Source: Omphalotus guepiniiformis (Eukaryota > Basidiomycota > Agaricomycetes > Agaricales > Omphalotaceae). Taken from it: a stretch of 64,000 nt of DNA. Shown here piece after piece: positions 10,183 to 22,843 of this stretch. The notes below the pieces were generated by a model. The model was not told where the DNA came from, ran no database searches, and saw only the letters and a program-made list of their open reading frames with translations. Positions within the stretch are counted from its first letter, which is position 1. Each line of letters opens with the position of its first letter. Made by a program: the position numbers and the translations under genes. Where the stretch lies: positions 1,922,001 through 1,986,000 of the forward strand of contig JAQOOI010000079.1 of the NCBI GenBank assembly GCA_028554645.1, in the 5' to 3' direction.

Positions 10183-11730
10183 TTAAGGTGGTGTAGGCCA
10201 GTTATCAAATCCGAGGTCGACGGCTAAAGCACGGAGATGTCAGCCCCCCATGAATGCAACAAAGATTCGAAACAAAATTAAATCAGACTTACGCCAGGGA
10301 GGCATTATGAACCTATGATTAAATATCAAAGGCGTGTTTCATTTAGAACTGCGTATATTAAAGGAACATACCTCTTTTGCTTGCCTGACGCAGCAAGAGA
10401 GTCTAGGTTCTTGATGTCATCTTCCTTAAGCTTCTCAAGAGCATTAATAGTTCCCCTCAAGTTCGAAGAGATGCGGGCTGCGGTGACGGATTTAGGAAGA
10501 GCGACAATGTTCTTGGAAACTAGAATGGCCCCACACGAAGACGCGTGAGTCCAAGAGTCGTAGGATGTTTTAAAGCAGAAGTACTTACCCAACCAGCCGA
10601 GAAGCACGTCAGAGGGTTGGAGTGAGTGTTTCTGCGCAATCTCCGTTACAACTTCGTCTTTCAAGAGTGGTGATCCGCTGGAGCCAAGTGGAGAATACGC
10701 TTGAGCGACGATTCCCTTGCTTCGAAGGTACGCCAATAACTCGTGTTGAGGATTATAAACGTGAATCTCCAACTGAAATATCGCCTCTTCTTCAAGAAAC
10801 CATCAGGAGAGGTGAATACCGCAATATCACTTACTTGGTCTACAGCGGGAACGATCTTGGCGGTGGGCAAAATCTCCTCGAGTTTCGCTTGAGAGAAGTT
10901 GGAAACGCCGATGGTCTTGACTTTTCCTAGCAATCAAATTTTTAGATCGAATTTTGTGCATGTTGGTGGAAACCCGTGTAGACTCGTGTTATCGCGATCG
11001 ACCGAGGACGCTCGCAAACTAACCTTTCTTGACCAATTCCTCCATCTGGGCCCAAGTATCAGAAAGCTTCCAACTGTGATCGACATCGCGTTTTCCGTCG
11101 GGAAGAAGAGGAAAGACAGGATGATTGCCCTTCGGGTTCAGAGGTACAGGCCAATGAATCAGATACACTAAATAAACGTTGAATGAAAGGGTAAGTGATC
11201 GTCAATATCAAACACATTTCGTCTCAGGGTTACTGACAATCAAGATAATCAGTCCCAAGATTAGCCAGAGTTTGATCTAGACATTCCTCGACACGAGAGT
11301 GGTACGTTCCCCATAATTTACTTGTTATCTGAAACGAATCATTAACGTTTTGTGCAAACTCAGATCACAGATACGAAGGTTCAAAGAAAGACACCCACGA
11401 AAATTTCCGATCTGGGGACGCCAGATTGGACAATGCCCTTGCCAACATCTTTCTCGTTGCCGTATCCCCTTCATGAAATGCTTCGATTTAGTTTTTTTTG
11501 ACTCGAAAGATGAAATAGAAGGGTTTTCACCATGCACAGTCGATATGTCTGTATCCCTCTTTCAACGCATGTTCAACAGCAGTAACCACTTCTTCTGCAG
11601 AAGACTGCCACGTTCCTAACTCATGGAAGTTTGTGTTTAGTAGGCCAATTACCAAAGTGGAGGAGGACTTACCTAGCCCAATGACTGGAATATCTACACC
11701 GTTGTTCAACTTGATCGTGGGTACCGACAT
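10183..11730 (-). CDS. Aldo-keto reductase
   Basis: An NADPH-dependent carbonyl reductase of the AKR TIM-barrel family. Exon 1 starts MSVPTIKLNNGVDIPVIGLG and, after an intron, continues TWQSSAEEVVTAVEHALKEG and YRHIDCAW. Next come YGNEKDVGKGIVQSG, FVTSKLWGTYHSRVEECLDQ, LGTDYLDLYLIHWPVPLNP and GKVKTIGVSNFSQAKLEEIL. The C-terminal part has QLEIHVYNPQHELLAYLRSK, GIVAQAYSPLGSSG, VSKNIVALPKSVT and a last exon ending in DLGFDNWPTPP. The catalytic tetrad is visible: Asp in HIDCAW, Tyr in YGNE, Lys in VTSKLW and His in LIHWP. The cofactor-binding PKSVT is also present. At least six introns split it. The substrate cannot be told; glycerol dehydrogenase/GCY1-like and xylose-reductase-like enzymes share these motifs. 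Confidence 0.9.
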
Positions 11731-12597
11731 GATGAGAGTTACAAGAATACCTCGTCTTCAGTTTCTTGAACCCTCAGTCATGGCTCCTTCGAGCGGGAGT
11801 GGCGGCCCGGGAAGCGGACCGTCGGCAACTTCCATTGATGCGGACTCGGTACTCGGACCGGAGACCGATCAACGGGTGTGGGGCCCCGCAACGCCCGACA
11901 AACGGTTTTTTTCTGGAATTTGGAGACTTCTTTGACCAAGCGATTAGATTGAATGGTATGCAGTGACATACATACGGTCCGAATGCCGAAATAGTTTGTT
12001 GAAATCTTTTCTGCTTTTTCTCAGTGCTCGTGCCTGTAGTGACTACGCATGTACCCAATATTTTGCTCCTCCGGTAAGCTCTTGGATCGTTCACGAGCTG
12101 CTGTTACTCCGTTTCTAGAGTTCGGAGCGTTCTAATCAGGACAAGGACTGATATATATGTTTATATTGGCATTGTTCTACGTCAGAAATCTCAGTTTTTT
12201 GGGAGCTAGACCTTGAGAGTCTGAATACCAAGATTGTTATTTTATTGTATTTTATCCTAATTGCAGCCTCCTTACGGGTCGTCTCAGGGTTCAAGACTCT
12301 TCGTTCTGGTAGGTCCTTCTAGCTCTGGGAAGAAACCGCAACGATAGCGGCGTCTTTCAGAAATTTACGCCAAGGAATGTAAGTAAACCTTCCCGTTCTC
12401 ATGAACTGGGAGGTTGTAAAGTTGTAGATCCGTTTCTCTTTATCGTGTTCACGAATTGTGTCCGTCTGAGACGACAAGATATTCGTGAGCAACATGTGAA
12501 CAGATTCTCTAAGTAGAAGTGGACGTGGTTGGCTCTAGAACCTTGTGCAGAATTGTGTCATTGAACCTCGTCAAGCATACTCAATGAAGCTACGACA
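11731..12597. other. Intergenic region without supported gene
   Basis: It separates the start of the aldo-keto reductase from the end of MAK5. A GC-rich patch near 11,780-11,900 leaves open frames on both strands, but none shows a family motif or a consistent splice model. It is probably promoter of the reductase plus 3' sequence of MAK5. Confidence 0.4.
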
Positions 12598-15500
12598 CTA
12601 TGCAGCAACACCCGCCCACTCCGTGTCATTCTCGCCCTCGCTCTCGCCCTCGCCCTTCACCACCTGCACACTAGCCCCAGCCTGACCCTTCCTCTTCTTT
12701 TTCATTTTGACGAGGTCGGTATCAGCGTCATTCAAACCCATACCGAGCATCTTCTCATTGTCTAAAACATTCAGACCGACCAGCTCGTCATCAATGCGCG
12801 GCAGTGAGGGTAGTAAAGGGCTTACAGTTGTCCGCAATCAGGTCATCCACAATAGGTCGACTACCTGAGGTAATATACCTCGTCGAGACACCCCTCGCGA
12901 CGAGCGGTTGGGCTAGCATGTTTTTCAACTGAGCTTTCAGCGCAGCATTTTTGGCATCTTGGTTTCTCTTCTGACGCTTGGTGGGGTTTTCGTCATCGGA
13001 ATCACTGTCAACGAGTATTTTTAACAGTGAGGGACTTGGTACATAGCAGAAAACACGAACCTAACGAAATCTGAATCCAACTCAATTTCCATCGCCTCAG
13101 CAGTCTGTTTCATCCAATTTCGCTCATGCTTTGCCTTTTTGACTTTATGGTGCGTAGTCTCGATCTGTCGCGCTAGTTGAACCCGCGCCTTGAGTTTGTC
13201 AAGCATGCTTAGGTCGATGGACATTTCTTGGATTTCTCCCTCTTCTGCATAGTAAATTCACAGTCAGAAGGGCAGTCGTCGAGCGCTGAGGTTGGACTAA
13301 TGAAGACTTACGTCTACCCAAATTTCCAAGCAGTGCTCGGACAACTCGACGTTCATCCGGTGCACACATGAACATGCTGAAACCTTTCCTCATAGCGCGC
13401 GCCGTTCTACCGTTTCGGTGCACATATACATCAGCAGAGCGGGGGATCTGAAAATGAATGACGTGATCGACGCTGGGTATATCAATACCACGAGCAGCTA
13501 TGTCCGTTGCGAGGAGGACGGAGTTCGTGGTTGACTTGAATCTATAACACCCGGCGGGTAGATCAGTAAATGAATAGGGTATTGCAATGGGGGAATTTGG
13601 CACAAGTTATTTCACTCCATGGACTTGCAAGAGATGAAAAAATCGACAAAGGCGGGATGAGGGGACCAATAAGGAGAAAGCAACGTACCTGTCGAGATTC
13701 TTCAACCTCTGCCTTTGTTCCAGTTGGGAATGCAGCGGGAACGCTTTGATGTTCAACAGGTCCAGCAATGGCATCAGTCGGCGGATCCCGTCAATTGAAC
13801 TCAGGAACACTAAGGAGCGCCCAGGGTAGCGCAGAAGAAAATAGTACAGATACACATCCTGAAATTATAGAAATCAGTATCAGGCTTTTTGTTTAATGAG
13901 TGGAGGTATGTTTTGATGCAACGGGTAACCATCCCAGTGAAATGCATTGAACGCTCCCCTCCCGCGAACAGGACACAAAAGCATCGTACAGTACAGATAC
14001 CAAATGGACATTGGAAGGGGTGGCGTGAAATCATCGCGGCAGGCAAAGAAACAATAACGAACCTTATCGGCAGAAAGACATTCAATTTTGGCTTCTGTCA
14101 AGGTCGAGACGACACCGCCTTGAGGACTTAGATCGATAACCTCTGGTTCAGGATCACGAAAATCAAGTCGAAGTAAAAGGTCGTCTGTGAAACAAGTTTG
14201 AGCTTGAAACAAGAAATCTCGTCCGTGCCACGACACTAACCTAAAGTCGAAGCAGGTTTCTCCTCTACATTCTTTCTCTTTGATTTCTTCGGTCTAGATC
14301 TTCTCTTCACGTTCTTCTGTAAATCCTTGCTGAGAGTGGCGGAGAAAATAAATGTCTGCATTTGGTCTGCAGCAACGTTGTTCTTGCTATCCTCCTCCTC
14401 TGAGTGCATGGCATCGGGATGTTCAATCTCATTGGGTATTTGATCGTCTTCTGAGGGTTTCGAGTCAAGATGATTTATTCATATAGGATATCGAAGCACA
14501 CGTACTCTGATTCTCTCATTGTGAGCCGTAGAATATTGTCCAGCTCAGCAAAATGTCCCGTCTCAATCATCCGATCTGCTTCATCGAGAACTAGAAATTT
14601 GAGTTGTCTGATTTCCCTGGCGAGCGTGTCGTCCTGTAACGCGACAATCATGAATTCTTGTCCAGTGAAATGCAATGCACCGAAACTCACATCTTCAACG
14701 AGGTCCCACAACCGACCAGGAGTGGCTACTAACACATCAACACCTCTATCCAGAATTCTCCTTTGCTTTTGGGTGGACATGCCTCCCACTATCGCAGCAA
14801 CACTAACTCGTGGTGGGGGCTTCTTGACGTGCGGCTGAGCATTCGCTTTTCCTTTTCCTTTGCTTGAGGCCTTAGCACCACCGTCTTCATCGTTCAAACC
14901 ATCTTCTTTCTTGAGAGCATTCAAGCATGAATTTAGATGAGACGAGACTTGCAAAGCAAGCTCGCGCGTGGGAGCAAGGATGAGTGCTTTTACAGGCCGT
15001 CTTGTCGCCAATGACTTTCGAGGTGCTTCAGAAAGCAGCTTGTGAAGAATCGGGATACCAAACGCGAGAGTTTTTCCGGATCCCTATGACAGTCATGTTC
15101 ATCAATGAGGCCACCGACGAAGAAACCGCTAAGCCTTACAGTTTGAGCGACACCGACGATATCCCGTTGCTTGAGAGCAACTGGTATAGCCGCTGCTTGT
15201 ATAGGTGTGGGAGAGAGAAAATTGTTTTGATGCAACGCTTTTGCAAGCAGAGGGTGAAGTTTATAAGGATGCCAGTTTGGTAGCAAATTTTCTGCTACAA
15301 GATCAGTGAGAACAGACGCGAGACAGACGCGTACGAAGCTCACAGTCAAAGGTTTCCTCCTCGGTCTCAGGTTCTTCAGATACGCCCTCTACGAGCTCAT
15401 TGTCATTGTCCTGTTTTTCATCGACCTCCGTGATTTCTGGAGCAGATGCTGTTTCAACGTCTTCAATAACCTGCAATGAAAATCTTAGGAGAGGCAAGTG

Positions 15501-15748
15501 AAAAAAGCCGATATGCATACTTTGAACTTTGCAACCTTTCCTTGTTCTGTCTCTTCATAATAGATTTCGACACCCTCTACCTCTTCCAATTCTAGTATTC
15601 CATCGTCACCTCCGAGTCCTGATTCCGTAGGTCGCGAGACAGTTTTCCAGGGCAGAGCATCGGCATTGTCATGGTGAACCTTGACCTTCTTTCTTGAAGA
15701 AAATGAATTGCCAGAAGGCTTTCGTTTGCCTGGAAACTTGTTAGGCAT
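12598..15748 (-). CDS. MAK5: DEAD-box RNA helicase MAK5/DDX24-like
   Basis: A nucleolar ATP-dependent RNA helicase needed for 60S ribosomal subunit biogenesis. It starts [20 protein letters not shown] at 15748, a basic tail followed by [17 protein letters not shown] and acidic linkers. The helicase core follows: the Q-motif [19 protein letters not shown], motif [21 protein letters not shown] (split by an intron), Ia [29 protein letters not shown], and [13 protein letters not shown]. It continues with motif [22 protein letters not shown], motif [58 protein letters not shown] and motif [14 protein letters not shown] Lys-rich, Glu-rich tail ends at EWAGVAA. The insertion between motifs Ia and Ib and the FAELDNIL wording are typical of MAK5. 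It is interrupted by about nine introns and is divergent from the dehydrogenase at 16100. Confidence 0.92.
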
Positions 15749-16099
15749 CGTGCAGGACGTAGAGGAAGAAATTTTTCTCTCGCAGAAGTGCTGATCTAAT
15801 CACTAAGATCTAATCAATTTCCTTTTCAAACTTTGGGCGGCAAAGCCAGCGTTTGCTTTGCGATCGTCACTCTCACTTGTACTTCTCCCGCCAGAAGTCT
15901 CTACAAAACTCAGCGCTTTGATATTCAGAAGATAGGATAAAAACTTGCTCGACTCGTACTGAATAGTCTTCATTCAATCTTCGGAATCGCAAAGGGTCGG
16001 CAATAGGTTCGGTTGTGTTCCCCGAAATCATGTGTTCATCTCGTTATGTTTTTGTGGGGAAACAGTGGCCACAGTGTTCTCTTCAGAGTCTTCACCGCT

Positions 16100-17549
16100 A
16101 TGACCTCCATTCCGGACGGAGAGCTGTTTCAGCATGCTGAGCGCGTTAAAGACAAGGTAGTCATTATAACAGGTAATTCGTTTCCATATGGTGTAAACAG
16201 AGTAGTACTGATGAGCCCATCTGGGTAGGGTCTGCCGCTGGGATTGGGAAGGCCTCAGCTATGCAGTTTGCAAAGCACGAGTATGTTCCCGCATCTATCG
16301 GTTGTTATTGGTACTCAAAATGTTCAGAGCTAAAGTCATTGTCGCCGACCGAGATTTCGTAGAGGCAGAAAGGACTGCTTCTGAGATTACGAGCTCTGGA
16401 GGGTAATTTGTCATCATTCTATATTCATGGCCCCATGTTTATACCGACCTGCGTTCTTCAATCCTTAGTCAGGCGCTTCCGTTCAAATGCGATGTTACAA
16501 TTTGGGAAGATCTTGTGGCAATGTATGAATTCGCACTTGAAAATTACCAGGCTGTCGACATAGTCGTTCGTCTGTCTTGGTCGTATCTGCCTATTATTGG
16601 TCATAAATGAATCATAGGTAGCTAATGCTGGCGTCGGCGAAGTAGAGGGTCTCATAAATAATCGAACTGGAAGTGACAAACAGGTCGCACCACCAATGAC
16701 TACCGTGAATGTTAATCTTATAGGTGTTCTTAACAGTGAGCTTCTTCCTACCACTCGTGCCTCGATTATACGTATTCAATATGATTTCACAGCGGTTCAT
16801 CTTGCTCAGTATTACCTGTTAATCAATCGAAGAGACCCGAATTCCTTGAAGGCTGTTGTTCTCCTAGGTTCTATAGGTGGAATAGTTCCCTTCGTGCGGA
16901 TTCCCCCTGCTTAATTTGTCTTGGGTGAATTGCAGCTTCGTGGGCGGCACTTGGGGCAGCGATTTACACTGCTACGAAGTACGCCCTCTTGGGGCTCATG
17001 CGATCAGTCGACCTGACCTTCGCAGAAAAGGGTATTCGAATTACTACTATCCACTCCTTCTTCGCAGGTGAGTTGCGCTTCTAGTATTCCAATTTGCATA
17101 CTTAGCTATATCCGACAGATACTGCGATTGTCCCAACTCGTGCGAGAATTATGTTGGCCGGTGTATCTCTCGCGCCTGTCCATCGAATTACTGGCGCAAT
17201 ATTCTACTCTGCTTCTCATCCTGATCCTGGAACTAGCGGCTCTTCGTTCATAATCCCAGATGGCAATGCTGGACCTGTACTTATGCTCACCCGCATAGAT
17301 TTCAAGGCCGGGGTGTACGACGTGATTGATGAGAGATCGAACGCTAAGAACAGGTAAGCATACGATGATCATGCATATACAGCTATAAGTTCGCTATTGA
17401 TGCGCATACAATCGTCCGTTAGAGTCACAGGAGCAGTGTACTGCCTGCGTACCATGCAGGATCTTACGCGGATGTTCTGGAGACCGATTGTTACCACTGG
17501 TGTGGGCGTAGCGATTGCACTAACTGCATTTCGATTACGATTCAAGTAA
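16100..17549 (+). CDS. Short-chain dehydrogenase/reductase with C-terminal membrane segment
   Basis: A Rossmann-fold NAD(P)-dependent oxidoreductase. It starts MTSIPDGELFQHAERVKDKV, and splicing joins VVIIT to GSAAGIGKASAMQFAKHE, giving the TGxxxGIG nucleotide-binding loop. Later landmarks are VIVADRDF, KCDVT, IVVANAGVGEVEGLINN, MTTVNVNLIGV, VVLLGSIASWAALGA and the catalytic YTATK (YxxxK). After LMRSVDLTFAEKGIRITTI and DTAIVPTRA, the protein ends in LTRMFWRPIVTTGVGVAIAL and TAFRLRFK, a likely membrane anchor. It is split by about eight short introns, all in consistent phase. The start lies about 350 bp from the MAK5 start, so a shared divergent promoter is likely. The substrate is unknown. 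Confidence 0.85.
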
Positions 17550-20500
17550 CTCCCGGTTTGAGGGTTGTGCTATGATTCTCAAGTCGTGGAGTTGGTTATA
17601 TGCGCTCGATGTAGCTTCCCTCAACGTGTGGTGCCTATTTTATCCTCATTGCTGATACCAGCCGGACGTGAGAAGCAGCTTTCGACTAAGCATGCGTTTC
17701 TTGCTGTGTGTTGTTAGCTTTACTTTCTCACTGTGGTACCTGCTATACCATTTCAGTGGCTGTAAGCTCCTGAAGCAGGAAGTGCGCCAACAACCAGATA
17801 CTGCATGTACCCCCTTACTCCGACAGATCCGGTCCGCTACCTCTCCTGATTCTCATCTACTCGTCGCTATTCAATGATACGCCATATCAGGTCACTTCTC
17901 GCACCAGAACTGAATTGTATTTTCGAATCACCCGAGCTAGAACAGCAAGAAACGGCCAACATGCGGCTCACTGCGGTGGTCCTATGGGATCATTCTCTGG
18001 ACTTTTGCAACGCATAAAGTCGAACACCCTTCATCTTGTCCGACTATTTGGGGCGACTGTAATTCAATATGAATCGGTCGTTCGTCCTCATTGCTGTCTT
18101 TGATCTTTACGTGTATTACTCCTCGGACTTCCAAACAAGCATTGACTTTGCCTGGATTCTCCGTGCTCCGAGGCTCTCAGGAGGGTCGTATGTCATTGTA
18201 TGCAACTTGTGCGTCCATGCATCATTTGTTCTCGGGTATTCTGCGAGACAATCTATCATGTCCGGGTAGGTTTGCTGGATAGCCGGATTGCTGGTGTATT
18301 CGTGACTCATTGCCTTTTTATATGTACCGGGCAAGTTCCGGTGTACTTATTCTTTGCTATGAATCAGAGAGAGATTTCGTCGCAACATCGGTGTACGAAC
18401 CTGCCCGAGGTTCAATTTCAACTTTCATACATCAACAACTCAACCTGTATGATCAACCGCTCACACGTTTAACGACAACACCCTGTTACTGTAGCAAAGT
18501 TGCCGTGAGTGGGTGATTCTTGACAATATATACTTGATACCGCTCATGTCGGGCTTCAACTTTTTCACCTTCGGGTCTGACACTGTCCGTGCTCTTCAAA
18601 TTTCTTTCTGGGTTCTATCCTGTTCTATCATTGTCTTCTCCATCATTTAGATCCGTTATTTTCTGGTGTTCGTATGTGTATGAGGAATGATGATAAACTC
18701 ATTACCGTCTCGGATGATCCCCGAAGTCCGGAAATCAGCTCAGTGCTGACATACTTTCCTTGTTCCAGCTTTATTTATTACTCTCCAGGGCTCGCGCTAC
18801 ATAGTTTCGGAAGATTGGGAGGCAATACTTTTGTATGAATTGCTGACTGTGACTGAGAGTAAGCTTTTACACGCTGTGTCTGAAGCCGGCTTCTAAGAAA
18901 AACCAGAAACCACTGTTAATGAATAATCGCATCACGGCTTTGAGCTCGAGATAGACGCTCTCTATTTCTGTCAGTGATAATTACCACTTGCTTTGACCCG
19001 ACCGCACAGCTTGAAATAGGCATCAAGGAACGTAAATTGCGCAGACTGAGAATTCAACGAATTCTGAAGATAATGATACAGTCATCGATGGAAGCTCTCG
19101 TCGATAGATTATTTGCCTTTTCCGGACCGCGAGCCATGAAATAAGGGCGCCTAGGATATACAAGGTTCATCGAAATCCCATCTATGTATCGTTTAGTGGT
19201 ACTGTATGTAGAGTGAGTCGATATGCGTAATATGCGTACAGAAAAAGATATCATACATTTCACACCTTTGACGAGACGCCGTTGACTTCGTTCGTTGAGA
19301 ATCAAGGGCCCATAGCACAGGCGCAGAGTGGAGCAGGACCAAGGGGGATCTAATGAAGATGTAGAGCTCAGTCGAGAGCTCAGTTGCGTTTGTCAAGTTG
19401 CAGTATGGGATCCATTGATTCAGAGAAGATCTGTATCATGTAAACCTCAGAATCTTACACCTTCTTCTATTCTGCGCAAAGTCCCGATAGCTGGAAGTCG
19501 GTTACGGTAGTATCCAAGTGCATAGCGAAGTATCTCACTTGTATCCGGTCCCAGGAGGTTTCGCCGTTGTCACTGTTCGTCGAAGTTTGGGAGTACTCGT
19601 GTCATGTGACCGGACAGCCACAAATGCGTAGCCTGGGCTCTCGTCGAATTGAACTTCAAAGTTCCACTGGACCACCAGGTCGAAACGCGCGAAATAACAC
19701 TTCCAATTACCCAAGACCAAAGGCTTTGAAACCTTGATTACTCGCAGTCAGGTAGATAGGTAATAGGCAGATTGATTCATCGGTGCGGCATAAATCCTTA
19801 TTTCGTTGATATGATTACGTTTTCACGAAAGACATAGGCTTAGCAGGTCTTCACAGAAGCACCGTAAAGGAGCCTGATGTCCATGTCATCGCAACAAAAG
19901 CCTCACCGCTATGGCCCTCAATGACATACAGCTTGCCTGTCAATCAACATAGCATAGCTCTTGGATACCTTCACCTGCCGCGGCCTTCGGATGGCTGATT
20001 CCTATGTACATAGGACTCAAAATTTCGCCTGGACCATCTTCACTGCCCTTTTCATTCAACCTTCGGGGATGGTTGGAGCATCTTCCTAAGTAACTTGAAA
20101 AACCATAATCCCTTCGTCCAAACTGGAATCAATCGCGGTCCGACGGAACGCAAGTGATATCGTCTCAAGAAAGTTCGGGTTTCTAAGGTACAAGACGGGA
20201 AGTCAATCGTGTTGAGGGAGCATCACTTTTGCGGCTCCGAGCGCTCCCCCAGAGTGTGTTCCTGTGAGTACGTTTGTACATACAAGTGATGATCTTCTTT
20301 CCCGCTGGCAGAGAAGGTGGGAATCGTTCCCGGTTTCTCCGTATCACTTCCGTATTTTCATGTCCTTGGACATCACCATCAGTGCAACCGTATCAAATCA
20401 TCATTCAATCAGGGACCTTAATACATACATACAAACGTCCGACACACTGTCTCTTGTCTTCGGAGCGGCTGTGCTGTGTAAGTTACTTGTCTATGTATGT

Positions 20501-22843
20501 ATATGCGCCATCTACTGATTTATATCCATAATAATCGTAGGTGTCTGCGTATGAAACGAGTCGCACTGGAGCTCAAGGGACTGAAGAAATTGATGCTGAC
20601 ACGCGGTTCTATCTCATTTGTGAACTGTACAGCTAAGTGCTGGCAGTTACGTTTGTACTGACGATTTAGCGCAGCAGGGACTAGGACTTGGACTGCATAC
20701 GTAGCTTCTAGGCGATACCCGGGGCAGCTAAGCACCCGTGTTTGTCGTCGGGCGTTGGATCTTCAACGGCGAATAGTCTTGAATCTCATATAATTCCATG
20801 AAGACAAATGACACGACTTCCTCCAGTGGCGCGAGTCCGCGGAACTCAGCCGCTCAGCACTTACTGGGCGCTGAGCGCTGAGCTCTAGGCCGTAGTCGGC
20901 CGTGCTGTAGTATGAGATCCCCTGGGACACTTCTTCAAGATCGTGATGGCTGCGTGTAAAACTCAAATACAAAGAGGGTAAGTGTAGTCTAACTGATGAC
21001 ACGCTTAACTCCATCCTCCTCAGCCAGGCTTTCGTCCGCACCTCCGGACGGATGAAGAGTTCAGATGCCCGCTCGTTATCATAATCATCAATGGATCACG
21101 CCTCCCTCCCCCTTCCAATTTCCACTTTGTACTAATACTGAAAACAGCTTTACTTATCATATTATCTCCTTGACGCTGACAGTCCCCCGTCCTCCCTCCG
21201 GATGATCCAATCTCTTTGTCCTACACACATAAGCGTGCCTGTAACAAACCATAATCAGCGTGCTCGAGGTGTGGAACCCCAGTTGTTAACTGAGAGCATA
21301 GTACCGCGAAAGAGATTCCGAACAAAAACACGGGTACAGTTACATCATGGGAGTCAATGTCATTGTCATTGAACCCATCTGCCACCAGGGCCCAGAGGAC
21401 CTGGTGCCATCCACATGTAAAACTGTAAACTGTATGCAAACTGTAAACTGCCATATGTCTTAATGATCATGAATGGGATAATATAAAGCCACAGCCAGAC
21501 TACGGACTCCGGAGGCTTGATGGAGGCTACGGCTAAGTAAGTACGAGGAAAACAAAAAAAGATTCTCCGCGTGGAATCTGGATGTTCAAGTTGTCGCTCA
21601 CTGGAAATGCGTTGCGTATTCAATGCTCTCGGCGCGCTGCGCTCATTCAAGCTTCAAGGGCCAAGGGCACTTGATTTATCTAACCTGTCGAGATATGTAC
21701 TCGCCGCTCGGCCCACCTGGCATTGATGCATGATGAACAGTGGGGGGTACATGATACATACATACGTATACACTAATTACCTGTATTGTCTGACAATGAA
21801 TGACATATGATGTTCTCATTTCATTATCATATGGCCACAGGCTGTGTTAATACCTTCTGAGGGATCATGAAGAAATTGATCCATGCCCTTGATATTGGGT
21901 ATCATGTTTCTGTTCCGTGTCATGACTACCGTCCGCGACCAACCATTGGCAGAGAACACCGAGGTGTACTACTTATGTATGTATGTGTATCGAGTCGGTC
22001 GTACAACCAGAGAAAATATATGTTTCAGGCGCATATATTCAAGTTCTTTTGATATGGATATAATGTGAACCTTCAATTTGGTTATTTTCAGACAAGAAAA
22101 CTGACTATATGCATCATCTAACCAACCAAATTAAATTCATATTCTCTCTTCCCGAGAATCATCTGTTTCTCGGGAAGTTAGGATGGTTGTGGAGTAGACA
22201 AGGCAGCATGGCTATAGTGATGTAGTTACCCATACGGCAGCATATAAGAATTAGCGTAAATCAATACGCACAAAAAAGATATGAATAGCGAATAACGAAT
22301 AACGAAAAAAAAGCAAAAACCGTAAAGACAGTGAAAAAATATAGGTAATAAATCAGTAGCGATATCCAAAATAAAATATGTCCAGAAAATCCACCGAACC
22401 AATCTAGGTGTGGTTCGGTAGTACAATAGAGATGTAGTTTTAATCGAAAGGAAGATATGAAAGGAATAACGAAGGTAAATGTCCGACCAAGTCCTTCACG
22501 AGACACGAGGGGGGACGAGTTGGGTGTACAAATGGGAAATTAAAAGGTAAGGGGGTGGTGGAATGAAGCTGCGGTGGTGATACAGAGCAAAAAGGGAGAG
22601 CAGAAATAAAGGATTATGATACACAATTCAAATATAAAGTGAAAGTACGCTTTAAAAACTTGAGGGTGAGATACAGTAAACCGAGTTAGTGAGTTGTTTA
22701 AGATATCAATTTTGTCGTTTAAACTCGACGAGAAGGCACGGAGCCCAATAAATAAGCGAGGGTCACCTAAGGAAGGGAATCATCAGTCAAGACGGAAAGG
22801 ACGAGGGAGTCGAGCTGTAGACTTACCTCTGCCTTTTTTACAT
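17550..22843. other. 5.3-kb gene-poor region
   Basis: Both strands hold many short open frames, none with a recognisable motif, a consistent splice chain or strong coding character. Small simple-sequence runs occur (TATGTATGTATGTG near 21,975; CGAATAACGAATAACG near 22,288). The right end, about 22,200-22,690, is AT-rich. Decayed genes, non-coding transcripts or old transposon remains are all possible; I see no direct support for any. Confidence 0.4.
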
